Positions 33,427 to 42,088 of a DNA stretch of 64,000 bases are shown here, one piece after another. The position numbers were made by a program, and so were the translations under genes. The notes beneath the pieces were generated by a model. It saw only the letters and a program-made list of their open reading frames with translations. It had not been told where the DNA came from and did not search any database. Where the stretch lies: positions 1 to 64,000 of the forward strand of contig JAAVZU010000022.1 of assembly GCA_022791815.1 (NCBI GenBank), given 5' to 3'. Origin of the DNA: Lachnospiraceae bacterium. Lineage in GTDB: Bacteria; Bacillota; Clostridia; Lachnospirales; Lachnospiraceae. Numbering within the stretch: the first letter of the stretch is position 1; the number at the start of each line of letters is the position of its first letter.

Positions 33427-34140
33427 ATGCAGACATTATCATTGGAAAAAGAATTGAGAGAGAACGCATATCCAGGAAGAGGAATTGTAATTGGAAAGTC
33501 AAAGAATGGGAAATATGCAGTAACCGCTTACTTTATTATGGGAAGAAGCGAGAACAGCAGAAACCGTGTGTTTGTAGAAGATGGTGAAGGAATCAGGACA
33601 CAGGCTTTTGATCCTTCCAAGCTGAGCGATCCAAGTCTAATTATTTATGCACCAGTAAGGGTACTTGATAATAAAACCATTGTAACAAATGGTGACCAGA
33701 CAGATACCATTTATGATTTAATGGCTAAACAGCAGACTTTTGAACAAGCACTCTGCACTAGGGAATTTGAACCAGATGCACCAAACTATACACCTAGAAT
33801 TTCTGGAATTATGCAAGTGGAAAATGGAGAATATAATTATGCAATGTCTATCTTAAAGAGCAATAACGGAAATCCAGATGCTTGTAACCGTTATACATTT
33901 GCTTATAATAATCCGGTAAATGGAGAAGGACATTTTATTCATACTTATCAGTGTGATGGAAATCCATTGCCAAGTTTTGAAGGAGAACCAAAACTTGTAG
34001 AGATTCCCGATGACATGGAAAGTTTTACCAAGATGCTTTGGGAAAGTCTGAATGAAGAGAATAAGGTATCTTTATTTGTAAGATATATTAATTTGGAGGA
34101 TGGTACATATAAAACTAATATTGTAAATAAAAATAAATAA
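33427..34140 (+). CDS. purO: IMP cyclohydrolase, PurO-like
   Basis: Closes the ring of FAICAR to form IMP, the last step of purine synthesis. The 237-residue protein matches the stand-alone IMP cyclohydrolase family (archaeal PurO type), not the MGS-like domain of bifunctional PurH: N-terminal NAYPGRGIVIGKSKNGKYAVTAYFIMGRSENSRNRVF, then SDPSLIIYAPVRV, PNYTPRISGIM and the C-terminal FVRYINLEDG. The adjacent gene encodes only AICAR transformylase, so the two form the split version of PurH. AAAGGAG upstream of ATG. Confidence 0.9.
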   Translation: MQTLSLEKELRENAYPGRGIVIGKSKNGKYAVTAYFIMGRSENSRNRVFVEDGEGIRTQAFDPSKLSDPSLIIYAPVRVLDNKTIVTNGDQTDTIYDLMAKQQTFEQALCTREFEPDAPNYTPRISGIMQVENGEYNYAMSILKSNNGNPDACNRYTFAYNNPVNGEGHFIHTYQCDGNPLPSFEGEPKLVEIPDDMESFTKMLWESLNEENKVSLFVRYINLEDGTYKTNIVNKNK

Positions 34141-34293
34141 ATTATATTTATCATCAATTGAACTATTAAAAATGAGTAAGTCTTAGTTCATGTTTAATGC
34201 TGTAATAATATTAGCTGATTGCGGCTAGAATTATAATGAACTGGAAATATTTATAATTATGAATAAATTACAAATTAAGAATGGAGAATACAG

Positions 34294-35469
34294 ATGAAAG
34301 AATTAGAATTAAAGTATGGATGTAATCCAAATCAAAAACCCTCTAAAATATACTGTAATGAAGGAGAACTTCCAATTGAAGTATTAAATGGAAAACCAGG
34401 TTATATTAATTTTTTAGATGCTCTTAATGGATGGCAGCTTGTAAAAGAGTTAAAGCAGGCAACTGGAATTCCAGCAGCAACTTCTTTTAAGCACGTTTCT
34501 CCTGCAGGAGCAGCAGTAGGACTTCCACTTAGTGAAGTAGAATCAAAAATATATTGGGTAGATGATATGGAGGAGTTATCTCCACTTGCTTGTGCTTATG
34601 CAAGAGCAAGAGGTGCAGATCGCATGTCTTCTTATGGAGATTTTATTGCACTTTCTGATGTTTGTGATGTATCCACAGCAAAGATTATTAAAAGAGAGTT
34701 TTCAGATGGAATTATTGCACCAGGATATGAGCCAGAAGCATTAGAATTGCTCAAAGAAAAGAAAAAAGGTGCTTATGCAATTATTCAGATTGATCCAGAA
34801 TATGTTCCAAATCCAATTGAACACAAGGAAGTATTTGGTATTACTTTTGAACAGGGAAGAAATGAATTAAATATTGACAGAGATTTCTTGTCAAATGTAG
34901 TAACAGAAAACAAAGATATTCCAGATTCTGCAAAAATTGATATGATTATTGCACTTATTACCTTAAAATATACACAATCTAATTCTGTATGTTTTGTAAA
35001 GGGTGGACAGGCAATTGGTATTGGTGCAGGGCAGCAGTCTAGAATACATTGTACCAGACTTGCAGGAAATAAGGCAGACAACTGGTTGCTTCGTCAGTCG
35101 CCACAGGTATTGAACCTTCCATTTAAAGATGGAATGAAACGTGCAGAGAGAGATAATGCCATTGATTTATATATTGGAGAAGATTATATGGATGTATTAG
35201 CAGACGGTGCATGGGAGAAGATTTTTACAGAGAAACCAGCAGTGTTTACGAAAGAAGAAAAACAAGAATGGCTTTCAAAAGCAACAGATGTAACTCTTGG
35301 ATCAGATGCATTCTTCCCATTTGATGATAACATTGAAAGAGCATTCCGAAGTGGTGTAAAATATATTGCACAGCCAGGTGGCTCTATCCGCGATCAAGAT
35401 GTGATTGATGCTTGTAACAGACATGGTATTGCAATGTGCTTTACAGGAATCCGTTTGTTCCATCACTAA
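34294..35469 (+). CDS. purH: AICAR formyltransferase (PurH without cyclohydrolase domain)
   Basis: Transfers a formyl group from 10-formyl-THF to AICAR, giving FAICAR. The 391-residue protein corresponds to the transformylase half of Pur[17 protein letters not shown], the catalytic-Lys/His segment [89 protein letters not shown] and the ending [11 protein letters not shown]. No N-terminal IMP cyclohydrolase domain; that activity is supplied by the preceding gene. There is no hairpin with a T-tract in the 153-nt gap, so cotranscription is likely. AGAATGGAG upstream. Confidence 0.95.
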   Translation: MKELELKYGCNPNQKPSKIYCNEGELPIEVLNGKPGYINFLDALNGWQLVKELKQATGIPAATSFKHVSPAGAAVGLPLSEVESKIYWVDDMEELSPLACAYARARGADRMSSYGDFIALSDVCDVSTAKIIKREFSDGIIAPGYEPEALELLKEKKKGAYAIIQIDPEYVPNPIEHKEVFGITFEQGRNELNIDRDFLSNVVTENKDIPDSAKIDMIIALITLKYTQSNSVCFVKGGQAIGIGAGQQSRIHCTRLAGNKADNWLLRQSPQVLNLPFKDGMKRAERDNAIDLYIGEDYMDVLADGAWEKIFTEKPAVFTKEEKQEWLSKATDVTLGSDAFFPFDDNIERAFRSGVKYIAQPGGSIRDQDVIDACNRHGIAMCFTGIRLFHH

Positions 35470-35556
35470 AGGAGTTATAAGATTTTTATTTAATGAAGAA
35501 TTGTGATAGTAGTGGTCTGCTAAAGCATGAATAATCAAGTTTTAATTATAATAAAC

Positions 35557-35612
35557 AAAGGAACCTTCCATGAACAATAAAAAGATTGTTCGTGGGAGGT
35601 TCTTTTGTTTTC
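35557..35612. terminator. strong terminator after purH, probably bidirectional
   Basis: AAAGGAACCTTCCATGAACAAT / ATTGTTCGTGGGAGGTTCTTTT form a long, slightly mismatched stem followed by TTTTGTTTT. The A-rich left side gives T's on the other strand for the convergent ECF gene. Confidence 0.85.
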
Positions 35613-35691
35613 AACAGTTTGATTATAACTATAAGATGTTGGAAAAAGGTATTTTGTTCTAACTTCTTCCTGTATATTTTTGACTATAATA

Positions 35692-36249
35692 TCATTGTGA
35701 TAAACTATCTTCTATTTTATTAATGATTGGATATAACAAAGAAGATAAAATAATTCCAAATAAATTTTGTACAATATTTCCTGGAATTGATGTTAAGGCA
35801 GCTGTATAACCATATAATATAGCACCTTCATACAAAAAATAGCCTAAAGTCACGATAATGCCAGATATTACACCAGCCAAAATTACAAATAGAAGTTTAA
35901 TTTTAACAGAAGAGACTTTTTTACTTATATATTTGAAGAATAATCCACATAAGACACCAGCAAGACCTTTGATGATAAAAGTGGCAGGTGCATATTGCAT
36001 ATAACCTAGAAAGATATCAGCCAGCATTGAGCCTAGACCTCCTGCAAGTCCGCCATATAATGGACCTAAAAATAGAGCAGATAAGATAATAAAGGCATCA
36101 CCTAAATTTATGTAACCTTCTGTTAAAGAAAAAGGCTGTTTTATTTGGATTACGGATGTGGCTATACAAGTTAGTGCAGTAAAAAGTGAGGCAAGCACCA
36201 TTTTCTTTGTTTTGCTGCTAGATATAGCATTTGCTTTTGTTTCTATCAT
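35692..36249 (-). CDS. ECF transporter S component
   Basis: A 185-residue integral membrane protein with about six helices. It shows the S-component pattern: an N-terminal helix MVLASLFTALTCIATSVI, then GYINLGDAFIILSALFLGPLYGGLAGGLGSMLADIFLGYMQYAPATFIIKGLAG, a segment common to vitamin-specific S components of energy-coupling factor transporters. The substrate (a vitamin or related compound) cannot be told from the sequence, and no known riboswitch was recognised upstream. It must work with an EcfA/T module encoded elsewhere. AGGAGG precedes the start on the minus strand (36258-36263). Confidence 0.85.
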   Translation of the reverse strand: MIETKANAISSSKTKKMVLASLFTALTCIATSVIQIKQPFSLTEGYINLGDAFIILSALFLGPLYGGLAGGLGSMLADIFLGYMQYAPATFIIKGLAGVLCGLFFKYISKKVSSVKIKLLFVILAGVISGIIVTLGYFLYEGAILYGYTAALTSIPGNIVQNLFGIILSSLLYPIINKIEDSLSQ

Positions 36250-36506
36250 AAAATAGACCTCCTTAAAAAATATAAAATTTATACATGTATATGTTAAACA
36301 GATATGCCACCTTCGGTGACTTTACACATTAGATTATATAATAGATATAACAGTTGGCTTTATGCAGACACAAACCAACTATCATAGCTATCAACAATAC
36401 TTTCATGGTATATTAGCATAATAGAGTATAACACAGAAAAAATGGAAAATAAAGATAAAACTTATGCAAATTTTATGTAAAACTGGAAAAAAACAGCGTG
36501 AATTTG
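36250..36506. other. intergenic region between divergent ECF and carboxyltransferase genes
   Basis: It holds the leader of the ECF gene (minus strand) with the small hairpin GCCACC/GGTGAC at about 36306-36320 and an AGTTGG/CCAACT inverted repeat (36352-36380) beginning ATAACAGTTGG, which resembles the end of a GTAAC-family element. I found no match to TPP, FMN, preQ1, THF or cobalamin riboswitch cores. Confidence 0.4.
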
Positions 36507-36535
36507 TTGATTTTTTAATGAAATCCGTATATAAT
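36507..36535 (+). promoter_or_regulatory. promoter of the decarboxylase/carboxyltransferase operon
   Basis: TTGATT (36507-36512), 17-bp spacer, TATAAT (36530-36535). The leader carries two hairpins: GGGTGC/GCACCC (36555-36573 region) and CCGCA/TGCG (around 36582-36598), the latter close to the ribosome binding site. No T-tract follows either. Confidence 0.7.
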
Positions 36536-36626
36536 TGAGATTATATTGCTGGGGTGCAAGACAAGCACCCAAACAATTTTCCGCAGAAAGATTATGCGAA
36601 AATAGAAAAGATGGAGGGCTGATAGG

Positions 36627-38075
36627 ATGAGTAATTCAGGACAAACAGCGATGAACCGGATTCAAAATCTATTAGATGATAATAGTTTTGTTGAAATCGG
36701 TGCTAAGGTAACAAAGAGAAATACTGATTTTAATCTGGAGGAAAAAGAAGTACCTGCAGATGGGGTTATTACAGGATATGGTCTGATTGACGGAAATGTC
36801 GTGTATGTGTATAGTCAGGATTCTACTGCACTTGGTGGTGCAATTGGAGAAATGCATGCAAAGAAAATTGCCCATGTTTATGATTTGGCAATGAAAATTG
36901 GTGTGCCAGTAATTGGATTAGTGGATTGTGCCGGATTAAGATTACAAGAAGCTACAGATGCATTAGATGCATTTGGTAATTTATATGTAAAGAAAGTTAT
37001 GGCATCTGGTGTGATTCCACAAATTACGGCTGTATTTGGAAGCTGTGGAGGCGGCGTTGCAGTTGTAAATAACCTTGGAGATTTCACATTTATGGAAAGT
37101 GAAAACGGAAAAGTATTTGTAAATTCACCAAATGTGTTAGCTGGTAATTATACAGACAAGTGTAATACAGCAGATTCCAGATTTCAGGCTGCATGTGGAA
37201 ACATTGATTTTTCAGGCAGTGAAGAGGAGATTTATACACAACTTAGAGAATTGGTTATGCTTTTACCTACAAACAATGAAGATACAAATTCTTATATAGA
37301 GTGTACGGACGATTTAAACCGTACTAGTGATTATTTTGAAGGAGAAATAAAAGATCCAAGAGCAGCAATGCTTGATTTATCTGACAATGGTTTCTTTATG
37401 GAAGTAAAGAAAGATTATGCCAAAGAAATGGTAACTGGATTTATCCGTTTGAATGGAATGACAGTAGGTGTAGTTGCCAATGCAACTGCTTTACTTGATG
37501 AAGAAGGTAAAGAAATAGAAAAGTATGAGAATGTATTGACTACAGCAGGATGTATGAAGGCGACACGTTTTGTTAATATATGTAATGCCTTTGATATTCC
37601 ATTGCTTACATTAACAAATGTAAAAGGATATAAGGCAACTATGGAAGAGGAACAGACAATTAGCAGTGCAGTCGCAAAATTAACTTATGCATTTGCAAAT
37701 AGTACAACTCCAAAAGTAAACCTGATTACAGGTGAGGCATTTGGCAGTGCTTATATTACTATGAATTCTGCCCATATTGGTGCGGATTTGGTATTTGCTC
37801 TTCCAACAGCAAAAATTGGAATGATGGAGGCTGAGCAGGCAGTTAAGATTATGTATGCGGATGAAATTAAGGAATCCCAAGATGCACAAGCTAAGATTTC
37901 AGAGAAGGCATCTGTTTATGAAGCAATGCAAAGTAGTGTAGATGCCGCTGCAGCCCGTGGTTATGTGGATAATATTATTGAGGGAAGTTCCGTTCGTAAA
38001 CAGATGATTTTTGCATTTGAGATGTTATTTACTAAGAGAGATGACAGACCAAGTAAAAAACATGGAACCATTTAA
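36627..38075 (+). CDS. mmdA: acyl-CoA carboxyltransferase subunit (MmdA/PccB-like)
   Basis: A 482-residue carboxyltransferase of the acetyl/propionyl-CoA carboxylase beta type, with two crotonase-like halves. Typical segments: DGVITGYGLIDGNVVYVYSQDSTALGGAIGEMHAKKI, PVIGLVDCAGLRLQEATDALDAFG, ITAVFGSCGGGVA, and in the second half VGVVANAT, FVNICNAFDIPLLTLTNVKGY and GEAFGSAYITM. In sodium-pumping decarboxylases this subunit moves CO2 from malonyl- or methylmalonyl-CoA to biotin. It lacks a biotin carboxylase partner here and is cotranscribed with OadG, a biotin carrier, OadB and an OadA-like protein. Which CoA ester is used is not certain. Confidence 0.9.
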   Translation: MSNSGQTAMNRIQNLLDDNSFVEIGAKVTKRNTDFNLEEKEVPADGVITGYGLIDGNVVYVYSQDSTALGGAIGEMHAKKIAHVYDLAMKIGVPVIGLVDCAGLRLQEATDALDAFGNLYVKKVMASGVIPQITAVFGSCGGGVAVVNNLGDFTFMESENGKVFVNSPNVLAGNYTDKCNTADSRFQAACGNIDFSGSEEEIYTQLRELVMLLPTNNEDTNSYIECTDDLNRTSDYFEGEIKDPRAAMLDLSDNGFFMEVKKDYAKEMVTGFIRLNGMTVGVVANATALLDEEGKEIEKYENVLTTAGCMKATRFVNICNAFDIPLLTLTNVKGYKATMEEEQTISSAVAKLTYAFANSTTPKVNLITGEAFGSAYITMNSAHIGADLVFALPTAKIGMMEAEQAVKIMYADEIKESQDAQAKISEKASVYEAMQSSVDAAAARGYVDNIIEGSSVRKQMIFAFEMLFTKRDDRPSKKHGTI

Positions 38076-38092
38076 GCGAGGTGGAACAGAAT

Positions 38093-38872
38093 ATGAAAAA
38101 GAGACTAGTATTAGTGCTAAGTGCAATTCTTTGTGCTGTTTGTTTATGCAGTGGACTAACATATAAACAGAATGTGTGTTATGCTGCTGAAGAAGCAAAA
38201 ATTACAGGCACAGTAACAAATCAAGATGAAGTTATTGAAACATTAGATAATTGGTATTATTTGTGGAATGAAATAGACTTTGAATTGCAAAGAGTGCAAT
38301 ATGCCCTAAATGGGTCACTTAGTGAAGAATTAGAACAGCAGTATAAAGAATGGGATGCGTTAAAGAAAGAAGCAGGAGAAGCAGGACAAATTACGGAATA
38401 TATTTTGTCTGAGGACAAGAATGGAAACATTAATGCTTCTGCAGTTGGGAAATATGAGAATGGTTCTTTGAAATTTACCCTTCTACTTGATAAAGATCTC
38501 AATATGTTAAGTGATATTGCAGTTCAGGAGTATGAAGCTCCGACAGAAAAGGCATCTTTTGCAAAAGCTGGAACAAACACAGTTATGTCTATTTCCATCG
38601 TGTTTGTCGTTTTGATTTTTATTGCTTTTGTAATCTATTTATTAAAATTTATACCAAGATTGTTTGGGCTTGACAAGAAAGATGAGCCAAAAGAAGAAGT
38701 GGCAGCACCTGTTGTTGAGATTCCTGTAGAAGAGGATGTGACAGATGATACAGAATTAGTTGCTGTAATTACAGCAGCAATTATGGCAAGTATGGGTGAT
38801 GAAGCACCAGCAGATGGATTAGTGGTATCATCTATCAAACGTAGAACTGGAAGTAAGTGGAAAACAAGATAA
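38093..38872 (+). CDS. OadG-like membrane subunit of a Na+-translocating decarboxylase
   Basis: A 259-residue protein with a signal peptide (residues 1-28), an extracytoplasmic region of ~130 residues, one membrane helix (about 164-186, SISIVFVVLIFIAFVIYLLKF) and an acidic cytoplasmic tail ending in the OadG-type segment AVITAAIMASMG ... VVSSIKRRTGSKWK. OadG/MmdD subunits hold the membrane complex together. The extracytoplasmic domain is larger than in classical OadG (about 85 residues in total). I chose ATG 38093 over GTG 38081 because AGGTGG is well spaced from it. It follows mmdA by 17 nt. Confidence 0.82.
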   Translation: MKKRLVLVLSAILCAVCLCSGLTYKQNVCYAAEEAKITGTVTNQDEVIETLDNWYYLWNEIDFELQRVQYALNGSLSEELEQQYKEWDALKKEAGEAGQITEYILSEDKNGNINASAVGKYENGSLKFTLLLDKDLNMLSDIAVQEYEAPTEKASFAKAGTNTVMSISIVFVVLIFIAFVIYLLKFIPRLFGLDKKDEPKEEVAAPVVEIPVEEDVTDDTELVAVITAAIMASMGDEAPADGLVVSSIKRRTGSKWKTR

Positions 38873-38890
38873 TTTAGGAGGTAGTTAGAA

Positions 38891-39256
38891 ATGAAGAATT
38901 ATACAATTACAGTAAATGGAAATGTTTATGATGTAACCGTGGAAGAAGGAGCATCTACAGGAGCTGCAGCTAGTGCACCTGTTGTGGCACCAAAGAAAGC
39001 AGCACCTGCACCGAAAGCAGCAGCACCTGCTGGAGCACAGGGAAGTGTGAAAGTCAATGCACCAATGCAGGGTAAAATTGTATCAGTAAAAGCCACAGCG
39101 GGACAGGCTGTTAAGAAGGGTGAAGTACTTCTGGTACTAGAAGCTATGAAGATGGAAAATGAAATTGTAGCACCACAGGATGGAACAATTGCAAGTATAA
39201 ATGTTGGTGCTGGCGATAAAGTAGAATCAGGTGCTGTTTTGGCAACAATGAACTAA
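38891..39256 (+). CDS. biotin carboxyl carrier protein
   Basis: A 121-residue biotinyl carrier with an N-terminal segment (MKNYTITVNGNVYDVTVEE), a flexible Ala/Pro/Lys-rich linker (about residues 23-50) and a C-terminal biotinyl domain with EAMKMEN; K87 should carry biotin. It shuttles the carboxyl group between the carboxyltransferases and the OadB pump. AGGAGG (about 38876-38881) precedes the ATG. The linker composition is typical of MmdC/OadA-type carriers. Confidence 0.95.
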   Translation: MKNYTITVNGNVYDVTVEEGASTGAAASAPVVAPKKAAPAPKAAAPAGAQGSVKVNAPMQGKIVSVKATAGQAVKKGEVLLVLEAMKMENEIVAPQDGTIASINVGAGDKVESGAVLATMN

Positions 39257-39292
39257 TATAGTTTATTTTATCAAATGTTGAAAGAAAATATA

Positions 39293-39368
39293 TTAGAAAG
39301 GAAGTGCCACGGCTTCTTTCAGCATAATAATGTGGCAATATCACCACTTTCATTTGTTGTGATATGCA
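39293..39368 (+). promoter_or_regulatory. intercistronic hairpins before oadB
   Basis: Between the carrier and oadB genes lie GAAAGGAAG/CTTCTTTC (39294-39326 region), overlapping TGCCAC/GTGGCA, and ATATCAC/GTGATAT (39342-39366), the last ending at the oadB start region. They are not followed by T-tracts. They may tune the ratio of soluble carrier to membrane subunit by RNA stability or translation; this is inference. Confidence 0.4.
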
Positions 39369-39378
39369 TGGTGTGAAT

Positions 39379-40527
39379 ATGGATTATGTATTAAATACGT
39401 TGAATCATTTACTACATCAGACTGCCTTTTTTAATCTCTCATGGGGTAACTATGTGATGATTCTGGTAGCATGTATATTTTTGTATTTGGCGATAAGAAA
39501 AGGATATGAACCATTGCTTTTGGTTCCAATTGCATTTGGTATGCTTTTGGTAAATATGTATCCAGATATAATGTTAAAAATTGAAGATGCAGAGAATGGA
39601 GTTGGAGGACTTTTTCGATATTTCTTTCTGCTGGATGAATGGAGTATTCTTCCAAGTTTGATTTTCCTTGGAGTTGGAGCAATGACAGATTTTGGTCCGT
39701 TGATTGCCAATCCAAAAAGTTTCTTACTTGGAGCAGCAGCCCAAATTGGTATTTTTGCGGCCTATTTAATGGCAATCATAGTTGGATTTAATGATAAAGC
39801 AGCAGCAGCAATTTCTATTATTGGTGGTGCAGATGGTCCTACCTCTATTTTCCTATGTGGTAAATTAGGTCAGACAGAATATATGGGACCTATTGCAGTA
39901 GCAGCATATTCTTATATGTCGTTGGTACCTATTATCCAGCCTCCTATTATGAAATTGCTTACAACCAAGAAGGAAAGAGAGATTAAGATGGAGCAGCTTC
40001 GTCCTGTTACAAAATTAGAGAAGATTCTATTTCCAATTATCGTAACAATCGTGGTTGTACTTATTCTTCCTTCTACTGCACCGCTAATTGGTATGCTTAT
40101 GTTAGGTAACTTATTCAAAGAGTGTGGTGTGGTAAATCAGTTGGCAGAAACAGCATCCAATGCATTAATGTATATTGTTGTTATTTTACTTGGTACTTCT
40201 GTAGGTGCAACTACAAGTGCAGAAGAATTCTTAAAGAAAGAAACTTTGTTAATTGTATTTTTAGGTTTAGTTGCCTTTGCAGTAGGTACAGCAGCTGGAG
40301 TATTGTTTGGTAAGATAATGTGTAAACTAACTGGTGGAAAGGTAAATCCATTGATTGGTTCTGCAGGTGTATCCGCAGTACCTATGGCTGCCAGGGTTTC
40401 ACAAAAAGTTGGTGCAGAGGCTGACCCTACCAACTTCTTGTTAATGCATGCTATGGGACCAAATGTTGCTGGTGTAATTGGTACAGCAGTAGCAGCTGGT
40501 GTATTTATGGCTATTTTCGGAATATAA
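39379..40527 (+). CDS. oadB: Na+-translocating decarboxylase beta subunit (OadB/MmdB)
   Basis: A 382-residue polytopic membrane protein of the OadB/MmdB/GcdB family that decarboxylates carboxybiotin and exports Na+. Diagnostic segments: GVGAMTDFGPLIANPKSFLLGAAAQIGIFAA, the ion-site region AAISIIGGADGPTSIF (the conserved Asp corresponds to D203 of Klebsiella OadB) and GSAGVSAVPMAARV ... LLMHAMGPNVAGVIG. I preferred ATG 39379 to ATG 39364 on spacing from GGTG, but neither has a strong ribosome binding site, unlike the neighbouring genes. Confidence 0.93.
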   Translation: MDYVLNTLNHLLHQTAFFNLSWGNYVMILVACIFLYLAIRKGYEPLLLVPIAFGMLLVNMYPDIMLKIEDAENGVGGLFRYFFLLDEWSILPSLIFLGVGAMTDFGPLIANPKSFLLGAAAQIGIFAAYLMAIIVGFNDKAAAAISIIGGADGPTSIFLCGKLGQTEYMGPIAVAAYSYMSLVPIIQPPIMKLLTTKKEREIKMEQLRPVTKLEKILFPIIVTIVVVLILPSTAPLIGMLMLGNLFKECGVVNQLAETASNALMYIVVILLGTSVGATTSAEEFLKKETLLIVFLGLVAFAVGTAAGVLFGKIMCKLTGGKVNPLIGSAGVSAVPMAARVSQKVGAEADPTNFLLMHAMGPNVAGVIGTAVAAGVFMAIFGI

Positions 40528-40546
40528 TAAATTAGGAGGTAAGACA

Positions 40547-41959
40547 ATGGCAGATCAGGTTAAGAAACCAATTAAAATTACAGAAACTGTATTGCGTGAT
40601 GCACATCAGTCTTTAATTGCTACAAGAATGACAACAGAGCAAATGTTGCCAATTATTGATAAAATGGACAAAGTTGGATACCATGCGGTAGAGTGTTGGG
40701 GTGGAGCAACTTTCGATGCATCTCTTCGCTTTTTAAAAGAAGACCCATGGGAGAGACTTCGTAAATTAAGAGATGGATTTAAAAATACAAAATTGCAGAT
40801 GTTATTCCGTGGACAAAATATCCTTGGATATAATCATTATGCAGATGATGTAGTAGAATATTTTGTACAGAAATCTATTGCAAATGGTATTGATATTATT
40901 CGTATTTTTGACTGTTTAAATGACGTTCGTAACTTAGAGACCGCAGTAAAAGCTGCAAATAAAGAAAACGGACATGCACAAATTGCCCTCTCCTATACAT
41001 TAGGCGATGCATATACTATGGACTATTGGAGAGATATGGCAAAACAGATTGAAGATATGGGAGCAAAATCTTTGTGTATTAAAGATATGGCTGGTTTATT
41101 AACACCATATAAGGCTACAGAATTAGTAGAAACTTTGAAATCTTCTGTAAGTATTCCAATTGATTTGCATACTCATTATACTTCAGGTGTTGCTTCTATG
41201 ACATACCTAAAAGCAGTAGAGGCAGGATGTGATATTATTGATACAGCTATGTCACCAATGGCTATGGGAACCAGTCAGCCAGCTACAGAAGTTTTGGCTA
41301 AGACATTTGAAGGAACACCTTTTGATCCAGGTCTTGACCAGAATTTATTGGCAGAAATAGCTGCATACTTCTCACCACTTAGAGATGAATGGTTAAAGAG
41401 TGGAAGAATGAGTACAAAAGTACTTGGTGTAAATATCAAAACTTTGTTGTATCAAGTACCAGGTGGAATGTTATCAAATCTTGTTTCACAGCTTGATGAA
41501 ATGGGAGCTTCTGATAAGTTCCAAGAAGTACTTGAAGAAGTACCTCGTGTCCGTAAAGATTTTGGTGAGCCTCCACTGGTTACACCTTCTTCCCAGATTG
41601 TTGGTACACAGGCAGTACTGAATGTAGTTGCTGGTGAAAGATATAAAATGGTGACAAAGGAGTCTAAAAAATTATTATCTGGACAGTTTGGACAAACTGT
41701 AAAACCATTTAACCCAGAAGTGCAGAAGAAATGTATTGGAGATGCAGAAGCGATTACTTGCCGTCCTGCAGATTTGATAAAACCACAGCTTGCTTCTTTG
41801 GAAGAGGAAATGAAACAATATAAGCAACAGGACGAAGATGTTTTAACTTATGCATTATTCCCACAAGTTGCAATGGATTTCTTTAAATACCGCGAAGCAC
41901 AGCAGTCAAAGATTGATTCTACTGTAGCAAGTGAAGAAAATAAAACTTATCCAGTATAA
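40547..41959 (+). CDS. oadA: oxaloacetate decarboxylase / pyruvate carboxyltransferase alpha subunit (OadA-like)
   Basis: A 470-residue TIM-barrel carboxyltransferase with the PYC/OadA layout: ITETVLRDAHQSLIATRM (metal Asp), GYHAVECWGGATFDASLRFLKEDPWERLR, QMLFRGQNILGY, IKDMAGLLTPY (the Lys that is carbamylated in relatives lies here or nearby), and DLHTHYTSGVA with metal-binding His residues. No biotin domain is fused; the carrier is the separate protein upstream. It exchanges CO2 between oxaloacetate/pyruvate and biotin. ATG 40547 follows AGGAGG by about 8 nt. Combined with the MmdA-type subunit, this makes the operon able, in principle, to link CoA-ester and keto-acid carboxylation. Confidence 0.92.
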   Translation: MADQVKKPIKITETVLRDAHQSLIATRMTTEQMLPIIDKMDKVGYHAVECWGGATFDASLRFLKEDPWERLRKLRDGFKNTKLQMLFRGQNILGYNHYADDVVEYFVQKSIANGIDIIRIFDCLNDVRNLETAVKAANKENGHAQIALSYTLGDAYTMDYWRDMAKQIEDMGAKSLCIKDMAGLLTPYKATELVETLKSSVSIPIDLHTHYTSGVASMTYLKAVEAGCDIIDTAMSPMAMGTSQPATEVLAKTFEGTPFDPGLDQNLLAEIAAYFSPLRDEWLKSGRMSTKVLGVNIKTLLYQVPGGMLSNLVSQLDEMGASDKFQEVLEEVPRVRKDFGEPPLVTPSSQIVGTQAVLNVVAGERYKMVTKESKKLLSGQFGQTVKPFNPEVQKKCIGDAEAITCRPADLIKPQLASLEEEMKQYKQQDEDVLTYALFPQVAMDFFKYREAQQSKIDSTVASEENKTYPV

Positions 41960-41965
41960 AAATAT

Positions 41966-42002
41966 AAACCCAGTTACAATTTGGTAGCTGGGTTTTTGTT
42001 TT
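41966..42002 (+). terminator. terminator of the carboxyltransferase operon
   Basis: AAACCCAG (41966-41973) / CTGGGTTT (41988-41995) followed by TTTGTTTT. Confidence 0.85.
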
Positions 42003-42088
42003 ATCTTGGTCAGATAAAACTGTTCTATTTTAATATGGTTGAAATATAAAATAGTCTAAAGCAACTTTTTGTAAAAGGAAAAGTAAAT

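Noticed and set aside
36250-36440. Vitamin riboswitch upstream of the ECF S component
   Set aside because: I looked for TPP, FMN, preQ1, THF and cobalamin core motifs on the minus strand and found none; only short hairpins are present.
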